DNA of 64,000 nucleotides, from the NCBI GenBank assembly GCA_024516035.1, contig CM044957.1, positions 558,001-622,000 on the forward strand. The letters run 5' to 3'. The translations under genes and the position numbers were made by a program. Source of the DNA: Bactericera cockerelli. Its lineage: Eukaryota; Arthropoda; Insecta; Hemiptera; Triozidae. Under the pieces are notes generated by a model. That model was given only the letters and a program-made list of their open reading frames with translations, ran no database searches and was not told the DNA's origin. How positions within the stretch are numbered: the stretch's first letter is position 1; the number at the start of each line of letters is the position of its first letter. Positions 1 to 11,800 of this stretch are shown here, piece after piece.

Positions 1-2
1 GT

Positions 3-3000
3 ATTTTGGACTTACAAAAGTCAGTAGTGTCTGGTGAACCTTCCCTTATTCCTACTATGTTTGGTTATCTTGTTATGGGAGTGGTAAACTCTAATACCCC
101 CCTTGTATCTCAGTCCTTTCATGTGACTACTGTGGACACAGCACTGCATGATCAACTGAGAAAGTTTTGGGAAAGGGAAGAGGTTCAAGTTAAAATTCCA
201 GCCCATCCAGATGAGGTCCGATGTGAAGAGCACTTTGTGAACACACATTACAGGGACCCTGACGGAACTTATGTTGTTCGTTTGCCTTTTCGTGCTGACC
301 GCCCACCTGATTTAGGAAATAATTTGAATCATGCCAAGTCTCGGTTGTTAAAACTGGAGCGTTCCCTGGAATATAAACCAGAATTTAAATCTCTTTATCA
401 TGAAAATTTAAAGGATTATGTTGATCAGGGTCATATGATCCCAGCCACAAAGCCATCCACTTATGTTCTGATTCATCATGGTGTTATGAAGGCCTCTAGT
501 TCTACGATCAAGGTGCGGGTTGTTTTCAGCCCTGCTGAGCGTGCAAGTCCCCACCATCCATCTTTGAACGAAACCTTGCTAGTTGGTCCAAAACTCCAGT
601 CAGACATAAATGACCTGATTTTGAATTTCCGTTTAAATAAAATTGCCATTACGGCTGATATTCGTCAAATGTACCGTGCCATCAAGGTAGACCCTAGGGA
701 CAGCCCGTTTCAACAGATTTTATGGCGTGAGGATCCATCTCAGCCTATTCAGCAGTATGAGATACAGCGTGTGTGTTTTGGTGTCGCTTCTGCGCCATTT
801 CAGGCCCAGCGAGTAATCAAGCAACTAGTTGTTGATGAGGGGGCGAGGTTCCCTTTGGCTGCCCGTGCACTAAGTAGTGAGGTGTACATTGACGATCTGG
901 TCTCTGGGGCATCTTCTGTTGAGGAGGCACTCAGGATGCGGGATGAACTAGTGTCCCTCCTTGCTGCTGGCAAGTTTGAACTGAGGAAGTGGTCCAGTTC
1001 GCATCCTGGGGTCTTGGGAGATTTTCCAGAGGACATGTTGGAGAGGCCACACTCTTTATTTGATGATGTTGATGCCATTAAGATATTGGGTTTACAGTGG
1101 GACCCTTGCCAGGATATGTTTTGTTACAAGGTAGAACAACATTGCAATTGCCAAACCAAACGTCAAATATTGTCAAAAATTGCCAAAATCTATGATACCT
1201 CGGGTTTTTTATGCCCCGTCACCTGTTGGATGAAAGTTTTTCTCCAGGTAATTTGGCTGAGAGGGCTAGCTTGGGATGAGGTTTTGCCTGGTGACCTTTT
1301 GACTGAGTGGAAGAGGTTTGCTTCTGAGCTCCCTCTGCTTGAGTCAATTCGTATTCCCAGACTTATTCTGGATACATTTATTTTTCCTCCGGAATTGGTG
1401 GCATTTGCAGATGCTTCTCTTTCCGCTATGGGGTGTCTAGTTTATCTGCGCGTTGTCTGCACAGATGGGCGGGTCCTCATTAATTTAATTAGGGCCAAAA
1501 GTCGAGTGGCCCCTGTGAAGCCGGTAACGGTCCCAAGACTAGAGCTGGGCGCAGCTGTGATGTTGGCTGAAGTCCTTGAATCTCTGAAGCCTTTAATTAC
1601 CCGTCTCAATATTTCAAACAAGTATCTATTTTCTGACTCTATGGTTGTCCTCTCCTGGTTGCACACCCCGCCCCATTTGCTCAAGATGTTTGTTGCCAAT
1701 CGGGTGGTGCGCATTCTAGAATTAACTGATCCGTCTCAGTGGAGACATATTCAAACTGAGTTGAACCCAGCTGACTTGGCCAGTCGAGGATGTTTTCCTA
1801 GTGTTATTGTTGATCATGATTTGTGGTGGAATGGTCCACCTTTCCTAAAGCAGGAAATTTCCTTTTGGCCAATGAGTATTTTCACACCCGTTGAGGGCCT
1901 TCCTGAGCTGAAGTCAGCTGAGGTTACCACATTGGTTACAAAGGTTGTGCAGGAGTCTGAGGACTTAAGTTTTATTAAAAGGTTCTCTACCTTGTTTAGG
2001 GCCAAGCGCGTGACAGCCTGGATTCTTCGATGGCGTCACCGATGTTCGGGCAGTGCCCTTTCCAAACCTGTGGGCCCTTTGACCACCGATGAGTTAGTAC
2101 AAGCCGAGCTGACCCTAGTGAGGATTACCCAGTCAGGACATTTCTCTAAAGAGATTGAGGCCGTTCAGTCTGGGCGTCAGTTGCCTGATTCACTGGCTCG
2201 GCTGTCCCCGTTCCTTGATGGGGGTGTTCTCAGGGTGGGGGGTAGAATAGACAAGGCACCATTGCCTTTTCATTCCCGTCATCCTGTACTTCTTCCAAAC
2301 AATTGTCATATGGCCATATTGCTGGTCAGACATTTTCATATTTATTCATTGCATGGGGGCCCGCAAATTGTCCAAACTCTCATCCTGCGTCAATACTTTA
2401 TTATTGGCCTGCGCAACCTTGTTCGAAAAATAATTTTTAAATGTTTGCCATGTTTCCGTCTGTCTGCCAAGCCTCCTCAGCCTCAGATGGCGGAGCTACC
2501 CTTATCACGGTTCCACCAGTGCCGACCCTTTGTCAATACAGGGGTGGATCTAGCTGGTCCGTTCTTAATAAAGGATGGGTATCGTAGGAATGCTCCATCA
2601 CTGAAGGCTTATTTTGCCGTTTTTGTATGTTTTTCTGTAAAAGCAGTTCACCTTGAGTTGCTTACCTCGCTTTCCACAGCCTGCTTTCTTGGTGCATTGG
2701 ACCGGTTTATTGCCAGGCGTTCTGTTCCGTCCATGATATTTTCGGACCAAGGTACCAATTTCAAGGGTGCAGCCAATGTCATCGAGGACACTTGTCGTTT
2801 CTTACAGGAGAATGAGTACTCCATTGTTGACCATTTAGGTAGCCGAGAAATCAAGTGGTCCTTTAATGCCCCAGCCAACCCCTCAGCGGGCGGTCTGTGG
2901 GAAGCGAGTGTGAAGTCGGTCAAATCTCACTTGACTCGTGTGTTGACCAATCGACTTCTGCATTATGAGGAGTTTTCGACCGTTTTAGTGAAAATTGAAG

Positions 3001-3440
3001 CCATTTTCAATTCTAGACCATTGGGTGTTCCATCTCCCACCGTGGATAATTTAGATGTACTTACCCCTGGTCATTTTCTTGTTGGACAGCCTCTTTTGTC
3101 ACGTCCTGAGCGCAACTTAACTTTGTCACCATCAAATTTTGTTGCTCGCTGGACTCTAGTATCACAGATCTGCCAACACTTTTGGAAGCGTTGGTCAGAC
3201 GAATACTTGCATACTCTGCTTCAAAGACAGAAGTGGTATCACCAATCTGACAATGTCAAAGTTGGTGATGTTGGTTTAGTTTTGTCAGAAAATATGGCGC
3301 CTTTGCAATGGCCCATTGCTCGTATCACCAAGATACATCCTCACCAAGATGGTGTTGTACGTGTTGTTGAAATTACAACGTCTGCACGCAGACTTCTCAG
3401 ACCCGTTCGAAAGCTTCTCCTTTTGCCCACCTTAACTTAG
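3..3440 (+). CDS. BEL/Pao retrotransposon pol polyprotein, 5' partial
   Basis: One open frame of about 1145 codons enters from the left edge, so its true start (gag and most of protease) is outside the window. Reading order fits BEL/Pao pol: end of the aspartic protease region; reverse transcriptase with the catalytic box YIDD near residue 293; RNase H-like segment beginning FADAS near 466; HHCC zinc finger of integrase (His near 776, paired Cys near 815); integrase core with D in GVDLAGPF (about 846), D in FSDQGTNF (about 912) and E in GGLWEASVKS (about 966). The protein would copy element RNA into DNA and insert it. No stop or frameshift occurs over 3.4 kb, which suggests a young insertion. 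It sits in an intron of Pde11, antisense to that gene. Ty3 and Copia are less likely because of the Pao-type RT/integrase signatures. Confidence 0.93.
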   Translation: MLDLQKSVVSGEPSLIPTMFGYLVMGVVNSNTPLVSQSFHVTTVDTALHDQLRKFWEREEVQVKIPAHPDEVRCEEHFVNTHYRDPDGTYVVRLPFRADRPPDLGNNLNHAKSRLLKLERSLEYKPEFKSLYHENLKDYVDQGHMIPATKPSTYVLIHHGVMKASSSTIKVRVVFSPAERASPHHPSLNETLLVGPKLQSDINDLILNFRLNKIAITADIRQMYRAIKVDPRDSPFQQILWREDPSQPIQQYEIQRVCFGVASAPFQAQRVIKQLVVDEGARFPLAARALSSEVYIDDLVSGASSVEEALRMRDELVSLLAAGKFELRKWSSSHPGVLGDFPEDMLERPHSLFDDVDAIKILGLQWDPCQDMFCYKVEQHCNCQTKRQILSKIAKIYDTSGFLCPVTCWMKVFLQVIWLRGLAWDEVLPGDLLTEWKRFASELPLLESIRIPRLILDTFIFPPELVAFADASLSAMGCLVYLRVVCTDGRVLINLIRAKSRVAPVKPVTVPRLELGAAVMLAEVLESLKPLITRLNISNKYLFSDSMVVLSWLHTPPHLLKMFVANRVVRILELTDPSQWRHIQTELNPADLASRGCFPSVIVDHDLWWNGPPFLKQEISFWPMSIFTPVEGLPELKSAEVTTLVTKVVQESEDLSFIKRFSTLFRAKRVTAWILRWRHRCSGSALSKPVGPLTTDELVQAELTLVRITQSGHFSKEIEAVQSGRQLPDSLARLSPFLDGGVLRVGGRIDKAPLPFHSRHPVLLPNNCHMAILLVRHFHIYSLHGGPQIVQTLILRQYFIIGLRNLVRKIIFKCLPCFRLSAKPPQPQMAELPLSRFHQCRPFVNTGVDLAGPFLIKDGYRRNAPSLKAYFAVFVCFSVKAVHLELLTSLSTACFLGALDRFIARRSVPSMIFSDQGTNFKGAANVIEDTCRFLQENEYSIVDHLGSREIKWSFNAPANPSAGGLWEASVKSVKSHLTRVLTNRLLHYEEFSTVLVKIEAIFNSRPLGVPSPTVDNLDVLTPGHFLVGQPLLSRPERNLTLSPSNFVARWTLVSQICQHFWKRWSDEYLHTLLQRQKWYHQSDNVKVGDVGLVLSENMAPLQWPIARITKIHPHQDGVVRVVEITTSARRLLRPVRKLLLLPTLT

Positions 3441-3629
3441 GTTAGTTATCCATTCTATACAATTTGTTGTTTTCATTTTTCATGTATATTTGATGTATTA
3501 TGTTGAGTCTTGTCCTGGTCCAACATTAATTTTGTTCCGATACAGTCCACTTTTTTCCGATACAGTCCACTACTTGGTTGATAGGTCCCTTCTCCCAGTT
3601 GAAAAATGGCCATTTTGGTGGGGGGAAAA

Positions 3630-4060
3630 TGTATAATTCTTGTGAATGTCTGAGTTGCCGCTCCTGTCTCCTATTTCCTCTCCTGATCATTTCGTGCTTG
3701 AGTTGAGAGTGGAGGGAAGTATTTTTAAACCCTAACAAAAGTTAAAAGTCCCACACCAAGAAATCTGTTCCAAGTCAGCTGGCAACCCTGCCATTTTGGA
3801 GAACCAACTTCCCCTCCTGCCGCTGGAAGCGCTATCTTCTCAACCAACCAACTCTAACCTCTTCACCACTTTCACTTTTCACTCCATCACATTTTTCGAT
3901 CAGGTAAGGACTCAGCACAATTTTCCTTTCTCTATGTCTTTGTTAATTTAACCCCAAGTTTTCTAAACCCCCTAAAAGGGCTACAATCCTACACATCCAT
4001 TGTAAATAACAAAATATGTAAATAAATAAAAGTTATTTGTTGAAAAAAAAAAAAAAAAAA
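3630..4060 (+). mobile_element. Probable 3' LTR/terminal region of the BEL/Pao element, ending in poly(A)
   Basis: After the pol stop at 3440 comes a purine-rich tract (ggtggggggaaaa, ending 3629) followed at once by TGTATAATTC, the expected layout of polypurine tract and LTR start. The region then holds AATAAA-type signals near 4020-4030 and stops in a run of 18 A (4043-4060), only 15 bp from the Pde11 exon ending at 4076. A conventional LTR end could instead be the CCTACA near 3993. The 5' LTR is off-window, so the LTR cannot be confirmed by self-comparison. Confidence 0.5.
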
Positions 4061-4075
4061 TCTAAATCCGCTCAC

Positions 4076-4210
4076 CTGAATAACTCCAATAATTTGACTA
4101 GAAGAGTTCTTGATGGGCATGCAGAGTATGGACTTGTGCCTGAAGTTGTTGGATTCATCCACCAGCGGGTCAAATCTCTCATCACAGTAGGCGTCCACAA
4201 TGTTCACGGT
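4076..4210 (-). CDS. Pde11: Pde11 exon J (GAF-B)
   Basis: Acceptor tgtgttacag|ACC, donor ATTCAG|gtgagcggat; 45 codons with phase 0 at both ends. [14 protein letters not shown] and [16 protein letters not shown] are the GAF-B pocket strands. The BEL/Pao insertion ends 15 bp beyond the donor. Remaining exons, including the catalytic domain, lie off the left edge. Confidence 0.92.
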
Positions 4211-5759
4211 CTGTAACACACGGGCACACGAGCCAGGGTTAGTGGGGGGCTCAGGCTGGGTGAGGAGAATAGGGTGTTAACAATGAGCTTACGTGCGGTG
4301 CATAGACATGAGGCATATAGGTTGCACAAAACTTAAAAAAAATAATGAGTTAAAAAAAAACACGGTAAAAAGCTTCGCACAACCTATGCAATGTATTTAG
4401 ATTTAAATATGTATATATATTATTTATATCTGGTAAATAGAAGTCGTAAGACTTATTAAGCCATTTTTTTTAATATATTTTTTACCCTTTTTCACAAGAA
4501 ACACATTATTGGTATTAAACATGAATAATCTATCAATGTAGCTAGCTCTCAAACATTTAAATTATCAGGAATCTTTTGAAAAACAGTCAAACCTGGATAT
4601 AATGGAAAACTGTTTTTAATAGAGAAAATCTCAGGTCCCTGCGTCACCTGTTTATGTGTAATAGAGAACTGGCTATATCAGAAAAAAAATTATAATAGAA
4701 TTCTTCCTCTGTCCCTTGGGTTCTATTATATCCTGGTTCTACTGAATTAGAATGACCATTTTTTACTAAATATTAAACTAACTGAGAAAAAATCTTAGAT
4801 TTTTATAAGAGAAACGTGCAAAATATTGAATAGTGAAAAATAATGCTTGGAGAGAATAATTCGGTCCTAAAATTGTAAAGAGAGTAATGTGGCCTATAAG
4901 TCTAGGAAGAATAATGCCTAGAGAGAATAATTCGGCCTAAAATTGTAAAGAGAATAATGTGGCCTATAAGGCTAGGAAGAATAATGCCAGGAGAAAATAA
5001 TTCGGCCCTAAAATTGTAAAGAGAATAATGTGGCCTATAAGTCTAGGAAGAATAATGCCTGGAGAAAATAATTCGGCCCTAAAAGTGCAAAGAGAATAAT
5101 GTGGCCCAAAGTCTAGGAAGAATAATGCCTGAAGAGAATAACTCAGTATTAACTCAGCCCTTCCGTATTCTGGGAAGAATAATTCGATAGGGTAAAGAAT
5201 AACTCCTTGTACTGAGAGGACAAAGAGAAGAGTGTGGCTTATCAGACTAGAGAGAATGATTCCGCCCTGTAGAATCATTCAACTCTATTTTAATTTAAAA
5301 AGAATAATTAGGCCCTGTCAGTGTGAAGAGAAGAATGTGGCCTCTAAAACCCGTATTTATGAACAGCGAATTTTGTCTGAGCACTGTCTCAAATAAGGTA
5401 TTCGCCAATAATATTAAAGGAAATCATGCTCAAACGGCGTTTTCTGTTCTTAAATACGGCTGTAAGTTTAGACCGAGATCAAATAATTCGACCCGATCAG
5501 TGTCAACAGAGAAAAAATTGACCCTATTATTTTTTTAGTCTAGAGAGAAAAGTTGAGCTCTATTAATGTAAGATTAATAGTGTGGACTCTTATAAGTATA
5601 GAGAGAATCATTCGGCCCCATCCGTGTAAAGATAGAGAGAACAATAATTAGGTCCTATTATAATCCAGATGGAATAATGAGGCCCTATCAGTGTCGAGAT
5701 AGTGATTATAATTCGGTCTTCTTAGTGTAAATAGAGAGAATAATTCGGCCCTATCAGTG

Positions 5760-5817
<58 letters not shown>

Positions 5818-8800
5818 CGTCAAGTCGTTAGGACCTACCTCACCTGTGGTGGCCACGTGCCCCGTCACTCCTATGTTGATGGGGAAGCGGCTCTCGAAGG
5901 GGCTGCAACAGAGAGACATGACAAGTTTAAGATTGTTCTGGTTATAATATAATAATAATATAGCCCTCTGTCACTCCTATGGAGCATGGGCCTCCCCCTA
6001 TGAGGGGGGTATTGGTATTTGGTATTATACCTATATGTTTTCATACAATGTTTCTAATTTCTATGTTATAATTATGTTTGTTTTGTTGACATTTGGTTGG
6101 GCGACGTTAAATAGGGAGAAGACCAGTGTCTCGCTAGAGGACTATAAACAGAGAACAGACTAGCCAGCCCTAACAAGCCAGGCTAGCTTACAGTTCCCAA
6201 AGGGTTTAATGGCTTATAAAGAAAAAGCCAAAGTTCTTGCGATGGTTGATCGCACTTGGAAATATGTAGTTCAGGACGAGTCAACTAAAGTTGGCTGGAT
6301 ACCTAAAGTGTCTCCTAGTCCTACTTATTCTACCTAGTGTCTACTCGTCCTACCTAGTGTCTACTTGTCCTACCTAGTGTCTACTCGTCCTACCTAGTGT
6401 CTACTTGTCCTACCTAGTGTCTACTTGTCCTACCTAGTGTCTACTCGTCCTACCTAGTGTCTACTTGTCCTACCTAGTGTCTACTTGTCCTACCTAGTGT
6501 CTACTTGTCCTACCTAGTGTCTACTCGTCCTACCTAGTGTCTACTTGTCCTACCTGGTGTCTACTTGTCCTACCTAGTGTCTACTTGTCCTAACTGGTGT
6601 CTACTTGTCCTACCTGGTCCGCTCCTCCGCCTCCTCCTCCAGATCACTCGCCTCGAAGTCAAACACGCGGGAGAAGCTCCCCTTGTCCTACCTAGTGTCT
6701 ACTTGTCCTACCTAGTGTCTACCTGTCCTACCTAGTGTCTACTTGTCCTACCTAGTGTCTACTTGTCCTACCTAGTGTCTACTTGTCCTACCTAGTGTCT
6801 ACTTGTCCTACCTGGTGTCTACTTGTCCTACCTAGTGTCTACTTGTCCTACCTGGTCCGCTCCTCCGCCTCCTCCTCCAGATCACTCGCCTCGAAGTCAA
6901 ACACGCGGGAGAAGCTCCCCTTGTCCTACCTAGTGTCTACTTGTCCTACCTAGTGTCTACTTGTCCTACCTGGTCCGCTCCTCCGCCTCCTCCTCCAGAT
7001 CACTCGCCTCGAAGTCAAACACCCGGGAGAAGCTCCCCTTGTCCGCTTTGTGCAGCAGTAATACCTGGGGAAGAGAAATCATTCTTTAAACCATTCATAT
7101 TGTACACACTATTGTAAACACCATAGAGCGCGCGATTAGCTCAGTGGTTGAGCACTCACTTGCCATGCGGAAGGTCCCGGGTTCGTTCCCCGTGCCGACA
7201 AAAATTTGTATTCTTAATTTGGTTACAATTGTTTGTAAAGGATACCTTCCGGTGAGCTCGTGTTCACCCAGCATCTAAATGGAAAGTATTGTGTCACTTT
7301 TCACCCATCAGAGGGGGGCATACTACGGGATGAACATTGGACAAGCTAAGCTACACAGATCGTCTACAGTAGCTCCTGTTCCGTGGCTACGAAATAAAAC
7401 AGGCTGTGAAACACTCATCCTTTTTTTCTTATTAAAGAATATTTTTTTCCTACTTTTGAGAGTGCGTCAAACAAGCGAATAGATGACCGGTTCTATAAAT
7501 TTCATGAAACCTATATTCTTGTGAAATGTAAGAACCAAAATAGAATCATTTGACATGGCGGGAGCCTAGGTACTCCGTCTGGGCGTCCATATAATTCTTT
7601 CACCACCAGGAAGATCTGTGCCTATCTTACGCACACAGAATTATCTGAACTTTTTTTTTACATTTTATCTATTTATTAACAATTTTGGATATTAACAAAG
7701 GTTCTATTCCTAATAATACCTCCCTAACAAACATTCACATATTTTTTTAACTGTATGAACTATTATTGTAAGTGCTTTTGTTCATTTTTGTATATTATTG
7801 ATGTCAAATACATTGCCTATTATTACAAATTACAAAAATTACAGATGTAAATAAATTTCAATAAAGAGTTTACTACTACTTACTTGTACCCTCTGACACT
7901 GGATGAGGGATTGTGTGTGGGTGAGTATCCTGAAGACCATGTGCTCGATGGTGCTTTGCTCCTCGAATATCATGCGCGCTAGGTCCAGGAGTACCTGACA
8001 ACATAAAGGAAAATATTACTTTTTATTACAAGTGTTTAATTTTTGACATATTAATTTAATAGTCATATAGTTTTTTTTTAATCTAAATAACATATACTTC
8101 ATCTAAAGAATTTGTGAGGGTATTTTTTATTTTTTTTTATGATTTAAAATTGACAAATATTCCCCTACAAAACAAGTGGACTGTATACCACAGTATACCC
8201 TCAGTGTGGAGTAGTGGCATTACATAATTATGTGCTACCTATTATGTACAACTATTAATGTAAATAAATTACAAATACAAAGCTCTTGCCCTAAGCTATA
8301 AGTTATATTAAACTCGTAAATAACTGTAACAAAATTTATTATTATTAACTGAAGTTTTAAGTCTCATTCAACAGCTAGGTCACCTCCACACGGACCTCAC
8401 CCAGCCTGGGTTGGGCCGGAATACTAGCATCACGAAGTCTTCACATATGTAACTAAATATGTAACCAAATTCTACATATATACAATATTTTGTTGGATCT
8501 GGGGTTCGAAACCCTGACCTTTCGGATGGTGAGATCAACAATATCAATACTAACACTCTTTAGAGGAAGGTAACCACCAGGCGACGTTAATGCTCAAATC
8601 ATTTTCCACCACCTAACCCTCAAAGTCACATTATGTGTTCACAAACTCGAATTAATGAGGAAAAATTCATGCACTGGGTGGGATTTGAATCAACGGATGC
8701 CTACGCTACCTGGATTACCAGACTAGCGCGTTAACCACTTGATTACCAGTACCCTACAAGTTTTTGTCGACTGTGGGGTTCGAACCCATGACCTTCCGCA

Positions 8801-11800
8801 TGGCAAGATCCGTCTCACATGGTTCCTCTTCACTTCCAGCTGGCTCTTCTCTTCTCATACACTCACCTGGTTCCTCTCACTTCCAGCTGGCTCTTCTCTT
8901 CTCATACACTCACCTGGTTCCTCTTCACTTCCAGCTGGCTCTTCTCTTCTCATACACTCACCTGGTTCCTCTTCACATCCAGCTGGCTCTTCTCTTCTCA
9001 TACACTCACCTGGTTCCTCTTCACTTCCAGCTGGCTCTTCTCTTCTCATACACTCACCTGGTTCCTCTTCACTTCCAGCTGGCTCTTCTCTTCTCATACA
9101 CTCACCTGGTTCCTCTTCACTTCCAGCTGGCTCTTCTCTTCTCATACACTCACCTGATTCCTCTTCACTTCCAGCTGGCTCTTCTCTTCTCATACACTCA
9201 CCTGGTTCCTCTTCACTTCCAGCTGGCTCTTCTCTTCTCATACACTCACCTGGTTCCTCTTCACTTCCAGCTGGCTCTTCTCATACACTCACCTGGTTCC
9301 TCTTCACTTCCAGCTGGCTCTTCTCATACACTCACCTGGTTCCTCTTCACTTCCAGCTGGCTCTTCTCTTCTCATACACTCACCTGGTTCCTCTTCACTT
9401 CCAGCTGGCTCTTCTCATACACTCACCTGGTTCCTCTTCACTTCCAGCTGGCTCTTCTCTTCTCATACACTCACCTGGTTCCTCTTCACTTCCAGCTGGC
9501 TCTTCTCTTCTCATACACTCACCTGATTCCTCTTCACTTCCAGCTGGCTCTTCTCTTCTCATACACTCACCTGATTCCTCTTCACTTCCAGCTGGCTCTT
9601 CTCTTCTCATACACTCACCTGGTTCCTCTTCACTTCCAGCTGGCTCTTCTCTTCTCATACACTCACCTGATTCCTCTTCACTTCCAGCTGGCTCTTCTCT
9701 TCTCATACACTCACCTGGTTCCTCTTCACTTCCAGCTGGCTCTTCTCTTCTCATACACTCACCTGGTTCCTCTTCACTTCCAGCTGGCTCTTCTCTTCTC
9801 ATACACTCACCTGGTTCCTCTTCACTTCCAGCTGGCTCTTCTCTTCTCATACACTCACCTGGTTCCTCTTCACTTCCAGCTGGCTCTTCTCATACACTCA
9901 CCTGGTTCCTCTTCACTTCCAGCTGGCTCTTCTCTTCTCATACTCTCACCTGATTCCTCTTCACTTCCAGCTGGCTCTTCTCATACACTCACCTGGTTCC
10001 TCTTCACTTCCAGCTGGCTCTTCTCTTACACTCACCTGGTTCCTCTTCACTTCCAGCTGGCTCTTCTCTTCTCATACACTCACCTGGTTCCTCTTCACTT
10101 CCAGCTGGCTCTTCTCATACACTCACCTGGTTCCTCTTCACTTCCAGCTGGCTCTTCTCATACACTCACCTGGTTCCTCTTCACTTCCAGCTGGCTCTTC
10201 TCATACAGCTGCGCGTTCCTTAGCCCTATCCCGCAGAACTGCAGGTAGCTGGCGAACACCTTCTCGTCATTGGTGGTGAAGCAGCCGTCGTTGTGCTTGT
10301 TGATCACCTGGAGGTGGTCAATCAATCAGCAAAGTAATTAAAATCCATTTCACAGCCTTTATATTTCGTAATAGCCATGAAGCAGCAGCTACTGTAGATG
10401 TAATCTCATCCCGTAGGATGCCTCCCCTCTGATGGGCGAGAAGTGACACAATACTTCCCATTAAGGTGCTGGGTCAACACGAGCACACCGGAAGGTATGC
10501 CTAACAAACAACTGTAACCAAATTTGATTTTTTAAAAAATTGTCGGCTCGGGAGTTCGAACTCCGCGACCATCCGCATGTCAAGCGAGTAACTTATCAGT
10601 TAGCTAATCGTGCTCTTCATAATTAACAGAATTCCGAAACAGCTGGACCAATTTTATTGACTCCCAATTTGGCGCAGGGTCTTTCTTTTTGGTATTCAAG
10701 TGCGTACCAAGAAAGGATTTTAAAAACTCCATATACGACGACAGCCACGCGTAAAAAACTCAACGGCGACATAGTGCCGGGTTTTAGCTGATTAATTTAA
10801 TTTAATTTTTTTTTTTAATTTTTGATTAATTTATTTTATTTTTTATTGTACATGAAATACAACTCACGATCAGATATATAAGAGTAAAATAAATAAAGAA
10901 AAAGGTCCAGCTATTAATTAGCGTCTCGTTCTTTTTCTTTGCCTTTTCCCAAACCTACTTGGGGTCGGCATATATCAAGTAATAGTAATACATTTGCATG
11001 AAAAATAAAGAAAGTAAGGCAAAGTCCCTATGAACCCTGTGTACCCTATTTTAAAGAAAATTTTAACATAAAAGAAATCAAAGTGATCGGATTGCTGATT
11101 GGTGCACGAGGTGCAATGACGAGTTTTTTTGAAGAGTTCAGAAAAAATTTTAACCTTCCGAAATCCATTTTAAAAGAAATAACGACATCAACAGTTAGAG
11201 GTTCTTGCAAGATTATCCATAACCATCTCTATAAAAACAACCTGAACAAAACATCAAAAAAAAAGAAGAAAAAAAAAAAAAAAAAAATTGTAAAAAAGAA
11301 ATTCATCCACCATATTTAATGTCCAAAATCACCATACTATGTACTACTGTGTCTATAGGCAAACATCATGAGATGTCAGTTGTTGTTATTAATATATTCA
11401 ACGTTTATTATTATTACTGACCTGGGCCACTCCTATAACGTCCCCGTTGAAATCCTTGATGGGCATACACAGAAGGGTCCTGGTCTTGTAGCCCGTCCTG
11501 GCGTCTATGTCCTGGTTGAATCTCGTATCCTGCGACGGAGATACACGAAGGTTAAAGCAAAGTTTAAACTATCCTGCCACGAAGATACACGAAGATATTA
11601 ATAATAATAAGCCCAGTAAACGGTTGTTTATTAACGGAGCTAGTCCAATTTACAAATGTCAATATATATAAACACAACAATAAAGGTAAAAAAATATGTC
11701 AAATAAATTTAAAAATATCACAGATTAAAGCAAAGTTAAAATATCCTCTATGTTATAGACCTTGTAGTAAAATACATCTATAAAAAAATGTTTAAAAAAA

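Noticed and set aside
6615..6924. Additional Pde11 exons (two copies of exon H)
   Set aside because: They lack the first 22 bases of the exon and any acceptor in front; they lie inside the satellite.
8764..10248. Open frames of 404 and 494 codons across the exon F array
   Set aside because: They follow from a 48-bp unit without stops, contain only repeats of Ser/Pro/Leu or His/Phe/Leu wording, and run antisense to Pde11.
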